A stretch of DNA of 64,000 nt, taken from CATQHS01 sp965203375. GTDB lineage: Bacteria; Actinomycetota; Acidimicrobiia; Acidimicrobiales; Aldehydirespiratoraceae. Made by a program: the position numbers and the translations under genes. Positions 15,747 to 24,372 of the stretch are shown piece after piece. The notes below the pieces were generated by a model. The model ran no database searches. It saw only the letters and a list, made by a program, of their open reading frames with translations, and was not told the origin of the DNA. Numbering within the stretch: the first letter of the stretch is position 1; each line of letters opens with the position of its first letter. The stretch lies in contig OZ241886.1 of assembly GCA_965203375.1 (NCBI GenBank), positions 868,001 through 932,000 of the forward strand, read 5' to 3'.

Positions 15747-16970
15747 CTATGCCGCGGCTTGGGCTCGGTTGTCGGCTGCGGTGTATCGCTCTACTAGCCA
15801 GGTGTTGAAGCCGGCCAGCACGCTTTCCTGCCATGAGTAGCGGCCCCTTGGGGCGAAGCGGGACTTCATACCCGCATGCACGGCGGTGTTGGTGGGCAGG
15901 TCCTGGTTGTTGAACAGCTCCACTCCCTGGATGGCGGCGTGGAGCTTCTCTTCGAAGAGGTGTATTTGCGGGGTGGACGGCGGGAAGATGTAGGCCATCG
16001 ACAGCGTGTGGGAGTCGACGCTGGTGGGCTGCACGGTGAACCAGAAGGCCGAGTCGGGCTGCAGGCCGATCAGCAGGCTCGGCGGTATGTAGGCGAACTG
16101 GATCTTCCAGCGCTCCTGCTCGGTGAGCGTCTCGATGAGCGGGAAGATGATCTTCTCGGTGGGGTTGAACCCCCCGTCGGGGTGTATGGCGTGCATGGCG
16201 CCGAACAGGGCGGCGTCGCCCGGCTCATAGGGGGCGTATTCGGCCCCCGACGACGGGGCGAAGTCGTGGATGCCCTTGTGGAGCCGGCTGGGGTGATAGC
16301 CCTCCATGAAGTTCTCGGCCATGATCTTCCAGTTGAACGGCAGGCCGGGCACGGTGGCCGGATCGACGGTCACCATGTCCTCCAGGTGGAAGTTGGCCAC
16401 GGCCTCGTCGAGGCGGCCCAGCCGGGGCGACAGCGGCTCGGCCCCGTCGTCGAAGTTCACGAACACGAACCCCTTCCACATCTCGGTGCGCAGCCTCGGC
16501 AGCCGGACGTCGGACTTGTCGAACCCGGCGGTCCGGTCCATGTCGGGCGCGCCGACCAGGCGGCCGTCGAGGTCGTAGGTCCACCAGTGGTACGGGCAGC
16601 GGAAGGTGCTGCGGTTGCCCGAGGTCTCCGGCGGCGGCTCGAACCACTCGTCCGGGGTCCGCTGGGCCGGGGCGGTGATGCACATGGCCCGGTGCTGGCA
16701 CACCGAGCTCATAGCGTTCACCTCGCCGGCCTTGTTGCGGGCCACGATGAGCGGCTCGCCGGCCACGGTGGTGGTGTAGAAGTCGCCCGGATCGGGTATC
16801 TGGTCGGCCCGGCCGACGCATATCCACTCCCGCTCGTAGACGGCCTCCATCTCGAAGTCGAAGAACCCCGGGTCGGAATAGGCGGCGGGCGGCAGCCCGA
16901 TGACGGTGGCGAAATCCCCCGCCGAGCGGGCCAGCTCCTCGATGGGGATCGGCGATCTCAGTGCGGCCAT
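15747..16970 (-). CDS. Rieske non-haem iron oxygenase, alpha subunit (second)
   Basis: 407 residues. Rieske ligands CQHRAM near residue 90 and CPYHWW near 122; iron ligands in AENFMEGYHPSRLHKGIHDF near 216-232; the ending RFAPRGRYSWQESV matches the other oxygenase's RFAPRGRFSWKETT, so the two are paralogues. Stands alone, divergent from the BMP transporter operon. Confidence 0.87.
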   Translation of the reverse strand: MAALRSPIPIEELARSAGDFATVIGLPPAAYSDPGFFDFEMEAVYEREWICVGRADQIPDPGDFYTTTVAGEPLIVARNKAGEVNAMSSVCQHRAMCITAPAQRTPDEWFEPPPETSGNRSTFRCPYHWWTYDLDGRLVGAPDMDRTAGFDKSDVRLPRLRTEMWKGFVFVNFDDGAEPLSPRLGRLDEAVANFHLEDMVTVDPATVPGLPFNWKIMAENFMEGYHPSRLHKGIHDFAPSSGAEYAPYEPGDAALFGAMHAIHPDGGFNPTEKIIFPLIETLTEQERWKIQFAYIPPSLLIGLQPDSAFWFTVQPTSVDSHTLSMAYIFPPSTPQIHLFEEKLHAAIQGVELFNNQDLPTNTAVHAGMKSRFAPRGRYSWQESVLAGFNTWLVERYTAADNRAQAAA

Positions 16971-17054
16971 GGCGTCCCTCCCGCAGGTCGTTCCCTATGC
17001 CCTCTCGCTTCGGCTGCCCTAACCTAATCGGCTGGCGGGCTGCCCGGCCCGCCG

Positions 17055-17103
17055 GTGAACTGGCGATGACGAACGGGCGATGATTGAACGGACGATGAAG
17101 CCG
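17055..17103 (+). repeat. 15-bp repeats with linked stop/start codons before bmpA
   Basis: Three units of GAACNGRCGATGA give GTG-AAC-TGG-CGA-TGA, then ATG-ACG-AAC-GGG-CGA-TGA, then an ATG (17080) in frame with bmpA. Each ATG overlaps the preceding TGA. The accepted bmpA start is further down at 17125. Confidence 0.5.
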
Positions 17104-17124
17104 CAAGGCGGGAGGGGCGAACCG

Positions 17125-18342
17125 ATGACACACAACCGATCTCAGGGCGGGCTCTGGGCACGGGCCGGGCTTGCGCTGCTGGCGCTGGCGCTGATCGCCG
17201 CGGGCTGCGGCGGAGACGACGGCGACGAGGCGCCCGCCGCCCAGCCGACCGAGGCCCCCGCCGAGACGCCGGACGAGGAGGCGCCCGCCGAGACGCCGGA
17301 CGAAGAGGCCCCCGCCGCCCAGCCGGACGACGAGCCCATGGAGTCGCCGGGAGGGGTCATGAACTTCCCGGCCGGGGTGGACGTGAACGGCGACGGCCAT
17401 ATCACCATCGGCCACGTGGTGGCCGGCGACCGCAACGACGGCGGTTTCTACCAGGGCCAGGTGGACGCGGTGGTCGCCTTCGCCGAGGCCAACGGGCACA
17501 CCGCCATCGTCGTCGACCAGATCAACCCCGGAGCGGCCCGGGAGGCCTTTGAGAACCTGGCCCGCCAGGGGGTCGATCTCATCATCGGCGGCGGCTCGGA
17601 GCTGCGCGACGGCTTCATCCCGGTGTCGGAGGACCCGACCTTCTCCGACATCAACTTCATCCTGGTGGCCGGCTTCCCGCCCACCTCCGACGGGTACGCC
17701 ACCGCCGCGGCCAGCGAGAACGAGGCCCACTTCATGGGCGGAGTGGCCGCCGGGCTCCTGCTGGAGCGCACCGGGGGGACTATTGCTTGCATCACCGCCG
17801 GGCCCGAGCTCGACTTCGTTAGGAACATGGCCGCCTCCATGAACGTCGGGCTGGCCCACCTCCAGGACAACTACGGCCAGGCCGCCGAGGCCGAGATGCT
17901 GGTCACCTTCACCGGCGACTTCGAGGACGCCGCCCTGGCCCAGGAGGCGGCCACCGCCCAGATCAACCAGGGCTGCGAGGTCATCTACCCCTATCTCGGC
18001 GGTGCCCTGCCCGCGGTGTGGGGGACGGCGGCCGAGGCCGGCGTGGGCGTCATGGCCACGTCGATGGACCTGTGCGGCATCCCCGACCTGGGGTTCATGA
18101 CCATGTCGATCATGTACAACCCGGCGCTGTATCTGGTCGAGATCATCCAGTCCTTCCTGTCCGGGGGCCTGAGCGAGGGCGAGCTGCTGGCCATCTACGG
18201 AGTCGGGTCCGGCACCGGGGTGGGGGCCACGATCTGCGACGCCTCCGCCGGCGAGCAGGCGATCCTCGACGAGGTCCGGGCCGCCATCAGCGGCGGCGAG
18301 ATCGACGTCAACGCGCTGATCGGCTCCGAGATCGCCGGCTGA
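17125..18342 (+). CDS. BMP-family ABC transporter substrate-binding lipoprotein
   Basis: 405 residues. Signal peptide with lipobox LIAAGC (Cys 28), then an acidic Pro/Glu linker with a repeated AETPDEEAPA. The body is of the Bmp/PnrA purine-nucleoside receptor family: IGHVVAGDRNDGGFYQGQVDAV, NLARQGVDLIIGGGSELRDGF, HFMGGVAAGLLLERTGGTIACI, LGFMTMSIMYNPALYL. GGAGG at 17111-17115 supports ATG 17125. First gene of a four-gene importer operon. Ligand inferred as a nucleoside from family and permease type. Confidence 0.87.
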   Translation: MTHNRSQGGLWARAGLALLALALIAAGCGGDDGDEAPAAQPTEAPAETPDEEAPAETPDEEAPAAQPDDEPMESPGGVMNFPAGVDVNGDGHITIGHVVAGDRNDGGFYQGQVDAVVAFAEANGHTAIVVDQINPGAAREAFENLARQGVDLIIGGGSELRDGFIPVSEDPTFSDINFILVAGFPPTSDGYATAAASENEAHFMGGVAAGLLLERTGGTIACITAGPELDFVRNMAASMNVGLAHLQDNYGQAAEAEMLVTFTGDFEDAALAQEAATAQINQGCEVIYPYLGGALPAVWGTAAEAGVGVMATSMDLCGIPDLGFMTMSIMYNPALYLVEIIQSFLSGGLSEGELLAIYGVGSGTGVGATICDASAGEQAILDEVRAAISGGEIDVNALIGSEIAG

Positions 18343-18386
18343 TCCGAGGCGCGGCTCCGCCCTGGTCGCCCCTCGGCACCGGTTCG

Positions 18387-20009
18387 GTGGCCTCTGAGGC
18401 TGCGGCTCCGCTGCTGGAGCTGCGCTCGATCACCAAGCGCTACGGGCGGGTCACCGCCTGCGACGGGGTCGACCTGGCCATAGAGCCCGGCCAGATCCGG
18501 GGCCTGCTGGGCCAGAACGGGGCGGGCAAGTCCACCCTGATGAAGATCGCGGCCGGGGTGGTCGCCCCCGACGCCGGGGAGATCGCGGTGCGGGGCAAGG
18601 CGGCGACCATCGCCGACCCGGCCGCCGCGGCCGCCTGCGGCATCGGCATGGTGCATCAGCACTTCAGCCTCATCGGGCCGATGCCGGTGTGGAAGAACGT
18701 CACCCTCGGCGAGAGCGGCCGGGTGGACCGCGACCGCTCGGTGGCCGAGGTGGAGCGCATCAGCGAGCTGTACGGGCTCCAGGTCGATCCCCACGCCCGG
18801 GTGGCCGACCTCACCATCGGGCAGCGCCAGCGGGTGGAGATCGTAAAGTGCCTGCGCCGCGAGCCCGAAGTGGTGATCCTCGACGAGCCCACCTCGGTGC
18901 TCACCATCGCCGAGTCCAAAGCCCTGTTCGACATCCTCCGCGAGCTGATCCGACAGACCGGCCGGGGCGTCGTGCTCATCAGCCACCGCCTCGACGAGGC
19001 GCTCGAGGCCGCGGACGAGATCACCGTTCTGCGCGACGGCCGGGTGGTCTCCACGGTGGAGGCCGCGGCCGCCACTCCGAGCCTGCTGGCCCGGGCGATG
19101 CTGGGCCGCGAGGTGTCGCTGTCCGTCCGAAGGGCCCCGGCCTCGACCGCGGCGGCAGGCGGACCGGGTGACGGCGGCTCAGATGTTGGCGAGTCTGGCC
19201 GTGCCGGGCCGGGCGGCGGTGAGTCGGACGACGGTGGCCTGAACGTTGATGGGTCGAATGGCGCGGCCCCGACGCTTGAGCTGCGAGCCGTCAGCTACAC
19301 CGCTCCCGGCGGCCACCGCTTGCTTGATGGCCTCAGCCTCTCGGTGGCGGCGGGCGAGATCCTGGGGGTGGCCGGGGTGGAGGGCAACGGCCAGGCCGCG
19401 CTGGTGGACGTGCTGTCCAATCTGATGCGGCCCGACTCGGGCCAGGTTCTGGTTGGCGGAGAGGCGGTGGAGCCCGGTCGGGGGCGGTCCCTGCTGGACG
19501 CGGGAGTGGGGGTGATCCCGGCCGACCGCCACGACTCGGGCTGCGTGCTGGAGATGACCGTGGCGGAGAACCTGGTCCTCAACTCCGTCGGCTCGGTCAT
19601 GCGCAACGGCGTAATCGACCGGGCCCTTCTCCACGACCGCGCCCGGCAGCTCGTAGCCGAGTTCGGCATCGCCACCTCCAGCCTCAGCGCCCCGCTCGCT
19701 TCGCTCTCGGGCGGCAACCAGCAGCGGGTGGTGCTGGCCCGGGAGGTGTCGAGCCGCCCGAGCGTGCTCGTCGCGGCCGAGCCCACCCACGGCCTCGACG
19801 TGGGGGCCATGGAGTACCTGTGGGGCCGCTTGCGGGGCGCAGCGGCCGAGGGCACGGCCGTGCTGCTGGTGTCGAGCGACCTCGACGAGATCCTGGCGCT
19901 GGCCGACCGGATCGCAGTCATCTACCGGGGCCGCATCGTGGGCGAGATGCCCGGCGAAGACGTCGACCTCGAAGATCTGGGCCTGCTCATGGGCGGTAGG
20001 GCAGCGTGA
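18387..20009 (+). CDS. Nucleoside ABC importer, tandem ATPase
   Basis: 540 residues with two nucleotide-binding domains in one chain, as in RbsA/YufO/NupO. Domain 1: GQNGAGKSTLMK, signature LTIGQRQRVEI, Walker B VVILDEPTSVLT. Domain 2: degenerate P-loop GVEGNGQAALVD, LSGGNQQRVVLAREV, VLVAAEPTHGLD. Between them lies a Gly/Ser/Asp-rich linker of about 50 residues, longer than normal and another low-complexity expansion. GTG 18387 is the first plausible start. It overlaps the next gene by GTGA. Confidence 0.88.
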   Translation: MASEAAAPLLELRSITKRYGRVTACDGVDLAIEPGQIRGLLGQNGAGKSTLMKIAAGVVAPDAGEIAVRGKAATIADPAAAAACGIGMVHQHFSLIGPMPVWKNVTLGESGRVDRDRSVAEVERISELYGLQVDPHARVADLTIGQRQRVEIVKCLRREPEVVILDEPTSVLTIAESKALFDILRELIRQTGRGVVLISHRLDEALEAADEITVLRDGRVVSTVEAAAATPSLLARAMLGREVSLSVRRAPASTAAAGGPGDGGSDVGESGRAGPGGGESDDGGLNVDGSNGAAPTLELRAVSYTAPGGHRLLDGLSLSVAAGEILGVAGVEGNGQAALVDVLSNLMRPDSGQVLVGGEAVEPGRGRSLLDAGVGVIPADRHDSGCVLEMTVAENLVLNSVGSVMRNGVIDRALLHDRARQLVAEFGIATSSLSAPLASLSGGNQQRVVLAREVSSRPSVLVAAEPTHGLDVGAMEYLWGRLRGAAAEGTAVLLVSSDLDEILALADRIAVIYRGRIVGEMPGEDVDLEDLGLLMGGRAA

Positions 20010-21298
20010 CGCCCACCCCGTCCACCGATTCAGGCGACTCCGCCGCCGGTTCGAGCGGCCTGGCTGCGGGCGACTCGGCTGCCGGTTCGGGCGGCCCCAC
20101 CGCTGTGGGCGATTCTGCCGCGGGCGGCTCTGGCTTGGGCACTTTGTCCGCCGCCGTGGTCGGCTCCGGCTCGGACGCTCGCGCGGCGACGGTCCCTGCT
20201 CGGCCGCCTCGGCCGCCGCTGTCGGGCTATGCCCTGTTCGCCGCCCTGCTGGGCGTTTCGATCCTGGGCGCGGTCGTGATCGCCGCCCTGCTGCTGTCGG
20301 TCACCGGCAGCGCCCCGGCCACCGTCTTCCGCACCATGGTGGAGGGCAGCCTGGGGTCCAGGGTGGCGCTGGTCGCCACCCTCAACCACATGGGGCCCAT
20401 CCTCGCCGTCGCCCTGGGCGCGGTGATCGCGGTCCGCTCCGGGCTGCTCAACATCGGCCAGGAGGGCCAGATCGCCATCGGGGCCATGGCCGGCGCCGCG
20501 GTCGGTCTGGCCGTCGTCGCGCCCCGCCCGGTCGCGCTGGCGATGATCCTGGCGTCGGCCGCCGTCGCCGGGGGGCTGTGGGCCGGCGTGGCGGCCGGTC
20601 TGCGGTTCGGCCGCGGGGTGAGCGAGGTGATCACCACCCTGCTGTTGAACTTCGTCGCTTTCCAGGTGGTGTCGTTCGCGGTGAACCGGTCCTGGCTGCT
20701 GCAGGAGACCCTGCCCGAGGGCTCGGTGTTGTCGGCCAGCCCCCAGTCCGACCCGCTCCCCGCCGCCGGCCAACTGCCGACCCTGATCAGCGGGCCCGGG
20801 TTCCGGCTGCACAGCGGGATACTCGTGGCGTTGGCCGGGGCGCTGGTGGTGGCCTTCCTGCTGGCCCGCACCCGGTGGGGGTTCAACCTGCGCATGGTCG
20901 GCCTCAACCAGCGGACGGCCAAGCGGGCGGGCATATCGCCGACGGCGGTCGGGGCCGGGGCGCTGATGGCCTCGGGCGCCTTCGCCGGCCTGGCCGGGGG
21001 GATACTGCTCACCGGGACCGCCTTCAGGGTCAACGACGGCTTCTCCAGCAACTACGGGTGGGAGGGCCTCTTAGTTGCCTTGATCGCCGGGGCCCGGGCC
21101 TCCCTGGCCGTCCCGGCCGCCTTCCTGTACGGCGCGCTGCGGGCCGGCGGGGGAGTGCTGGCCTCCACCGGGGTCAGCCCCCGCATCGTCGGGGTGGTGC
21201 AGGCCCTGATCCTGCTGGCCGTGGCCCTGCCGTCGCTGTACATGCAGCACCGCCAGCGCCGGGCCCTGGCCGAGCAGACCGCGGTGGCCCGAACATGA
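20006..21298 (+). CDS. Nucleoside ABC importer, permease 1 (YufP/NupP-like)
   Basis: 430 residues. Membrane segments from about residue 72 (YALFAALLGVSILGAVVIAALLL) onward, with the family hallmark AVRSGLLNIGQEGQIAIGAMAGAAVGL and GLNQRTAKRAGISPT. The first 65 residues are extra: three imperfect repeats of GDSAAGSSGL before a proline stretch. That tail is likely cytoplasmic and disordered. Confidence 0.88.
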   Translation: MTPTPSTDSGDSAAGSSGLAAGDSAAGSGGPTAVGDSAAGGSGLGTLSAAVVGSGSDARAATVPARPPRPPLSGYALFAALLGVSILGAVVIAALLLSVTGSAPATVFRTMVEGSLGSRVALVATLNHMGPILAVALGAVIAVRSGLLNIGQEGQIAIGAMAGAAVGLAVVAPRPVALAMILASAAVAGGLWAGVAAGLRFGRGVSEVITTLLLNFVAFQVVSFAVNRSWLLQETLPEGSVLSASPQSDPLPAAGQLPTLISGPGFRLHSGILVALAGALVVAFLLARTRWGFNLRMVGLNQRTAKRAGISPTAVGAGALMASGAFAGLAGGILLTGTAFRVNDGFSSNYGWEGLLVALIAGARASLAVPAAFLYGALRAGGGVLASTGVSPRIVGVVQALILLAVALPSLYMQHRQRRALAEQTAVART

Positions 21299-22203
21299 TG
21301 GCCGACGCTGCTTTCTTGGCCGAGAGCGGCGTGCGGCTGGCCGCCACTCTGCTGTTCGCGGCCCTGGGGGAGCTGGTGGCCGAGAAGGCGGGGACGCTCA
21401 ACATCTCCGTCGAGGGGATGATGCTGGGGTCGGCGTTCGCGGCCGCCTACGGATCGCACGTCACCGGGTCGGCCTCCGCCGGCTTCGCCGTCGGGGTGAT
21501 CGCCGCGGTGATGGTGGCGTCGGTCCAGGCCAACCTGAGCCACCGGATGCGGATCAACCAGTTCGTGGTGGGGCTGGCCATCAACCTGTTCGTCCTGGGC
21601 GCGACCAGCTTCCTCATCGCCGAGATCGATGTGAGGCCCGAGCAGTTCCCGCTGGTCCGGGTGCCCGGGCTGGCCTCGATCCCGATCATCGGCGGAGCGC
21701 TGTTCGAGCAGCGGGCCCCCTTCTATCTCCTCTACGGGGCGATCCCGCTGGTGTGGTGGATCATCCATCGCAGCCGCTGGGGGCTCGAACTGCAGGCGGT
21801 GGGGGAGAACCCGCAGGCCGCGGACGTGAGCGGCATCGCCGTGCTGCGCCGCCGCCGCCAGGCCGTGTATTTCTGCGGGGCCCTGAGCGGGGTGGCGGGC
21901 AGCTACCTGTCGATCGGGCTGATCGGCAGCTTCACGCCCGACATGACCGCCCTGCGGGGGTTCATCGCCATCGCCGCCGTCATCTTCGGCGGATGGACGC
22001 TCATCGGCACCGTCGGCGGCGCCTTGCTCTTCGGCTCGGTGGAGGCCCTGCGGGTCTCGCTCCCGGCGTTCGGGGTGACGCTCACCCCGCAGCTCCTAAT
22101 CGTGGCCCCCTACGTGGTGACGCTGGCCACCATGGCCCTGTTCGCCCGCCGCCACCGAGCCCCCGGCTCGCTAGGCAAAGGCTTCGAGCGAGGCATCACC
22201 TAA
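21295..22203 (+). CDS. Nucleoside ABC importer, permease 2 (YufQ/NupQ-like)
   Basis: 302 residues. FAALGELVAEKAGTLNISVEGMML is the family hallmark near the N-terminus; LQAVGENPQAADVSGIAVLRRR and GFIAIAAVIFGGWTLIGTVGGALLFGSVEAL follow. Starts by ATGA overlap with permease 1. Completes the operon. Confidence 0.9.
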   Translation: MMADAAFLAESGVRLAATLLFAALGELVAEKAGTLNISVEGMMLGSAFAAAYGSHVTGSASAGFAVGVIAAVMVASVQANLSHRMRINQFVVGLAINLFVLGATSFLIAEIDVRPEQFPLVRVPGLASIPIIGGALFEQRAPFYLLYGAIPLVWWIIHRSRWGLELQAVGENPQAADVSGIAVLRRRRQAVYFCGALSGVAGSYLSIGLIGSFTPDMTALRGFIAIAAVIFGGWTLIGTVGGALLFGSVEALRVSLPAFGVTLTPQLLIVAPYVVTLATMALFARRHRAPGSLGKGFERGIT

Positions 22204-22232
22204 GCAGGGGTGCCGGTCTGCCCGGCCAGTAA

Positions 22233-22354
22233 GTCCTGTCACGGGGTTGGTCCCTTTTAGCGGTCGCGCTGTCCCGGCCGGCGGGTCCTGTCACGGGCGC
22301 GGTTTTGCCGCGGGGCGGCAAAACCTTGCCCCCGTGCCACCCCCCGGCCTGGCG
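22233..22354 (+). repeat. Left inverted repeat of the DUF222-HNH unit
   Basis: 22283-22354 is an exact reverse complement of 24118-24189 (72 bp, no mismatch). Similarity continues outward, imperfectly, to GTCCTGTCACGGGGTTG (22233-22249), matched by 24222-24238. Inside lies a hairpin GGTTTTGCC/GGCAAAACC within a longer CACGGG...CCCGTG stem. It begins 30 bp after the permease stop and ends 3 bp from the DUF222 stop. Confidence 0.85.
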
Positions 22355-22357
22355 TGG

Positions 22358-23782
22358 TCAGACCGGGAAGAGGGCGGGGGCTGGTAGCCGGGGCGGGCCG
22401 GGGTCGTTGGCCGGGTGGGGTGACCCGGGGCGGGTCGGGGCCGGCTTGGCCCGGGCTCTGGCCGGTTGCGGGCCGCGGCTCGGCGCCGAGCTGTGGCCAG
22501 GTCGTGGTCGTCGGGGGTCGCGGGGGTTTTGGTCGTGGGGGTGTCGGCCATCCGCGGGGCCGGGCGGAACCAGGGGGTCGGGCGGTTCGAGGGCGGGTTT
22601 GCCGTTGTGGTGGGTGACTTGCCAGTGGTGGTCGTGGATGTTGTGGTGGCAGCGCCAGCAGACGAGGACGAGGTTTTCGATGTCGGTGCGCCGGGTGTGG
22701 GCGTAGGGGGTGATGTGGTGGGCTTGGCATTGGCCGGGTTCGGCGCCGCAGCCGATGCAGCCGCCATCGCGGGCGATGAGCATCCGCCATTGGGCGGTGG
22801 TGGCGGTGCGCACGGTGGCTCCGTGGTGCAGCGGTTTGCCGTCGCTGAAGAGGAGCCCGGTGAGTTGGGCGTCGCAGGCGATTCGCTGCAGCACCTCGGG
22901 GGGCACGGGCCCGGCGCCGGGGATCTCGCAGCGTCCGGCGGGGTCGTCGCCGGTGAGGGTGCCGATGTCGGCCACCACGATGACCTCGGCTTTGGGCCGC
23001 CCGCCCGAGCCGCCGCGTTCTCTGGCGTCGTCGGCGGCGTCGGAGGTGAGCAGGTCCAAGGCGTCGGCTCGGAGCTGGTCCCATGATCGGCGGTCCTCGC
23101 TGTCGGGGTTGTCGCCGTTGGCGGCGGCGCGGGTGCGGGCTGTTTGCTGGTCTTGGCGGCGGAGTTCTTCGGCGGCGTCTTGGAGGCGGTTGCAGATGCG
23201 GGTGCCGGTCTCGGGGTCCAACAGGCCGTCGAGGCGGACCATGCCGTCTTGTTGCTTCCAAGTCTTGAGATACCGGCGACGGCGCTTGTTGACCCAGTCG
23301 CCGTGACCGTGGTCCGACTGGTGGCGCTGTGCCCAAGCGCTGGCTTCGCGGGCGAACCGGTCCGGCGGCAGCTCGCGGGCCATGGCCAACAAATCAGAAG
23401 CGGAGTCCACCGCCGCAGGGTCGGTGCGCCGGGCGGCGTCGGCCAGGCGCTCGGCGTTGGCCAACGGCACTTCCCCGGAGTCAACCGACGAGCGCAGCGA
23501 GGGCATCTCATCGAGAACCTCGGCCGCGCCCAGGCTGCGGCGGGCCTGGGACTTGGATTTGCCGGCTTGGTCGCGCAGCACCGACGCCCCGCCGTCGCCG
23601 TGTCCCTCCCGGTCCGAGATCAACCGGGCGGCGTCGGTCTGCAGGGCGGCCACTTTGGCTTCCCAGGACCGGCTGACTGCGATCAGGTCCTTCAGGCGGG
23701 CTGCCGGCAGGTCCCCGGCCCGGACCGCTTCCAGCAGCCGGGCTAGCCCCCCGTTGACGCATTCCACCGTTTCAGTGAACAT
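22358..23782 (-). CDS. DUF222 / 13E12-repeat family HNH endonuclease
   Basis: 474 residues. N-terminal helical DUF222 domain (LARLLEAVRAGDL..., SLRSSVDSGEVPLANAERLADAARR), then a C-terminal HNH module: CIGCGAEPGQCQAHHITPYAHTRRTDIENLVLVCWRCHHNIHDHHWQV. The last 70 residues are a Pro/Arg tail. This family is multicopy in actinobacteria and related to the M. tuberculosis REP13E12 elements. Here the gene fills the space between two identical inverted repeats, with 335 bp of tandem repeats behind its start. Confidence 0.85.
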   Translation of the reverse strand: MFTETVECVNGGLARLLEAVRAGDLPAARLKDLIAVSRSWEAKVAALQTDAARLISDREGHGDGGASVLRDQAGKSKSQARRSLGAAEVLDEMPSLRSSVDSGEVPLANAERLADAARRTDPAAVDSASDLLAMARELPPDRFAREASAWAQRHQSDHGHGDWVNKRRRRYLKTWKQQDGMVRLDGLLDPETGTRICNRLQDAAEELRRQDQQTARTRAAANGDNPDSEDRRSWDQLRADALDLLTSDAADDARERGGSGGRPKAEVIVVADIGTLTGDDPAGRCEIPGAGPVPPEVLQRIACDAQLTGLLFSDGKPLHHGATVRTATTAQWRMLIARDGGCIGCGAEPGQCQAHHITPYAHTRRTDIENLVLVCWRCHHNIHDHHWQVTHHNGKPALEPPDPLVPPGPADGRHPHDQNPRDPRRPRPGHSSAPSRGPQPARARAKPAPTRPGSPHPANDPGPPRLPAPALFPV

Positions 23783-23882
23783 ACGATCACTCTACCACAT
23801 GGGTGAGACAATCACACCCTTTATCTTAATATTTCCTTAAATTTCTTTAAATATATTTGAAACATCTCCAACAGCAGGTCGG

Positions 23883-24141
23883 GACTCGCCAGCCGGTACG
23901 CCTGGCCAGCGGAGGCATGAGAGTGGAAGCGGATCGGGTCGTTCAGGTGAGCAGATTCTCGAACGCCGAACAGCAGCCCGGCGGCGGCATGGGGTCGGGG
24001 CGAACCGGATCGTTCGGGTGAGCGGGCTTCTTGAATGCTGAGGGCTTGGCCCGGCGGTGGCATGGGGTTGGAAGTGAACGGGGGCGTTCGGGTGAGCGGG
24101 TCCCCAAATGCCGAAAACGCCAGGCCGGGGGGTGGCACGGG
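23883..24141 (+). repeat. Degenerate tandem repeat, about 72-bp period, 3.5 units
   Basis: Units end with GTTCAGGTGAGC (23941-23952), GTTCGGGTGAGC (24012-24023) and the same at 24086-24097; each also carries a CCCGGCGG(C/T)GGCATGGGG core. The last unit runs into the right inverted repeat. No conserved reading frame stands out; spacers are not unique, so it is not a CRISPR array. Together with the repeats at 24182-24300 it explains the stretch without a gene at 23783-24372. Confidence 0.75.
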
Positions 24142-24238
24142 GGCAAGGTTTTGCCGCCCCGCGGCAAAACCGCGCCCGTGACAGGACCCGTCGGCCGGAC
24201 AAGGCAAGGGCCCAAAGGGGGCAACCCCGTGGCAGGAC
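24118..24238 (-). repeat. Right inverted repeat of the DUF222-HNH unit
   Basis: 24118-24189 is the exact reverse complement of 22283-22354. The outward continuation (to 24238) matches the left copy imperfectly, with equal spacing of the shared CAACCCCGTG(G/A)CAGGAC block. Confidence 0.85.
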
Positions 24239-24300
24239 CCGTCGGCCGGACAAGGCAAGGGCCCAAAGGTGAGCCCATCCCCTGACAGGACCCGCCCGGC
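24182..24300 (+). repeat. 37-bp direct repeat with partial third copy
   Basis: CAGGACCCGTCGGCCGGACA, continuing to AAGGCAAGGGCCCAAAGG, occurs at 24182-24218 and again identically at 24233-24269 (period 51). A third partial copy, CAGGACCCGCCCGG, starts at 24286. The first copy is part of the right inverted repeat. Confidence 0.8.
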
Positions 24301-24372
24301 CCTGACAAGGTCAGTCAGCACTAGGCAAGAACGGAATGACCGCGACCGGGGACCGCAACTAGGGTCGGGCGC

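Noticed and set aside
18343..18386. Mini-ORF link between the BMP lipoprotein and ATPase genes
   Set aside because: The gap shows a short similarity (GAGGC.GCGGCTCCGC) to the ATPase start but contains no start codon, so it cannot be a coupled ORF.
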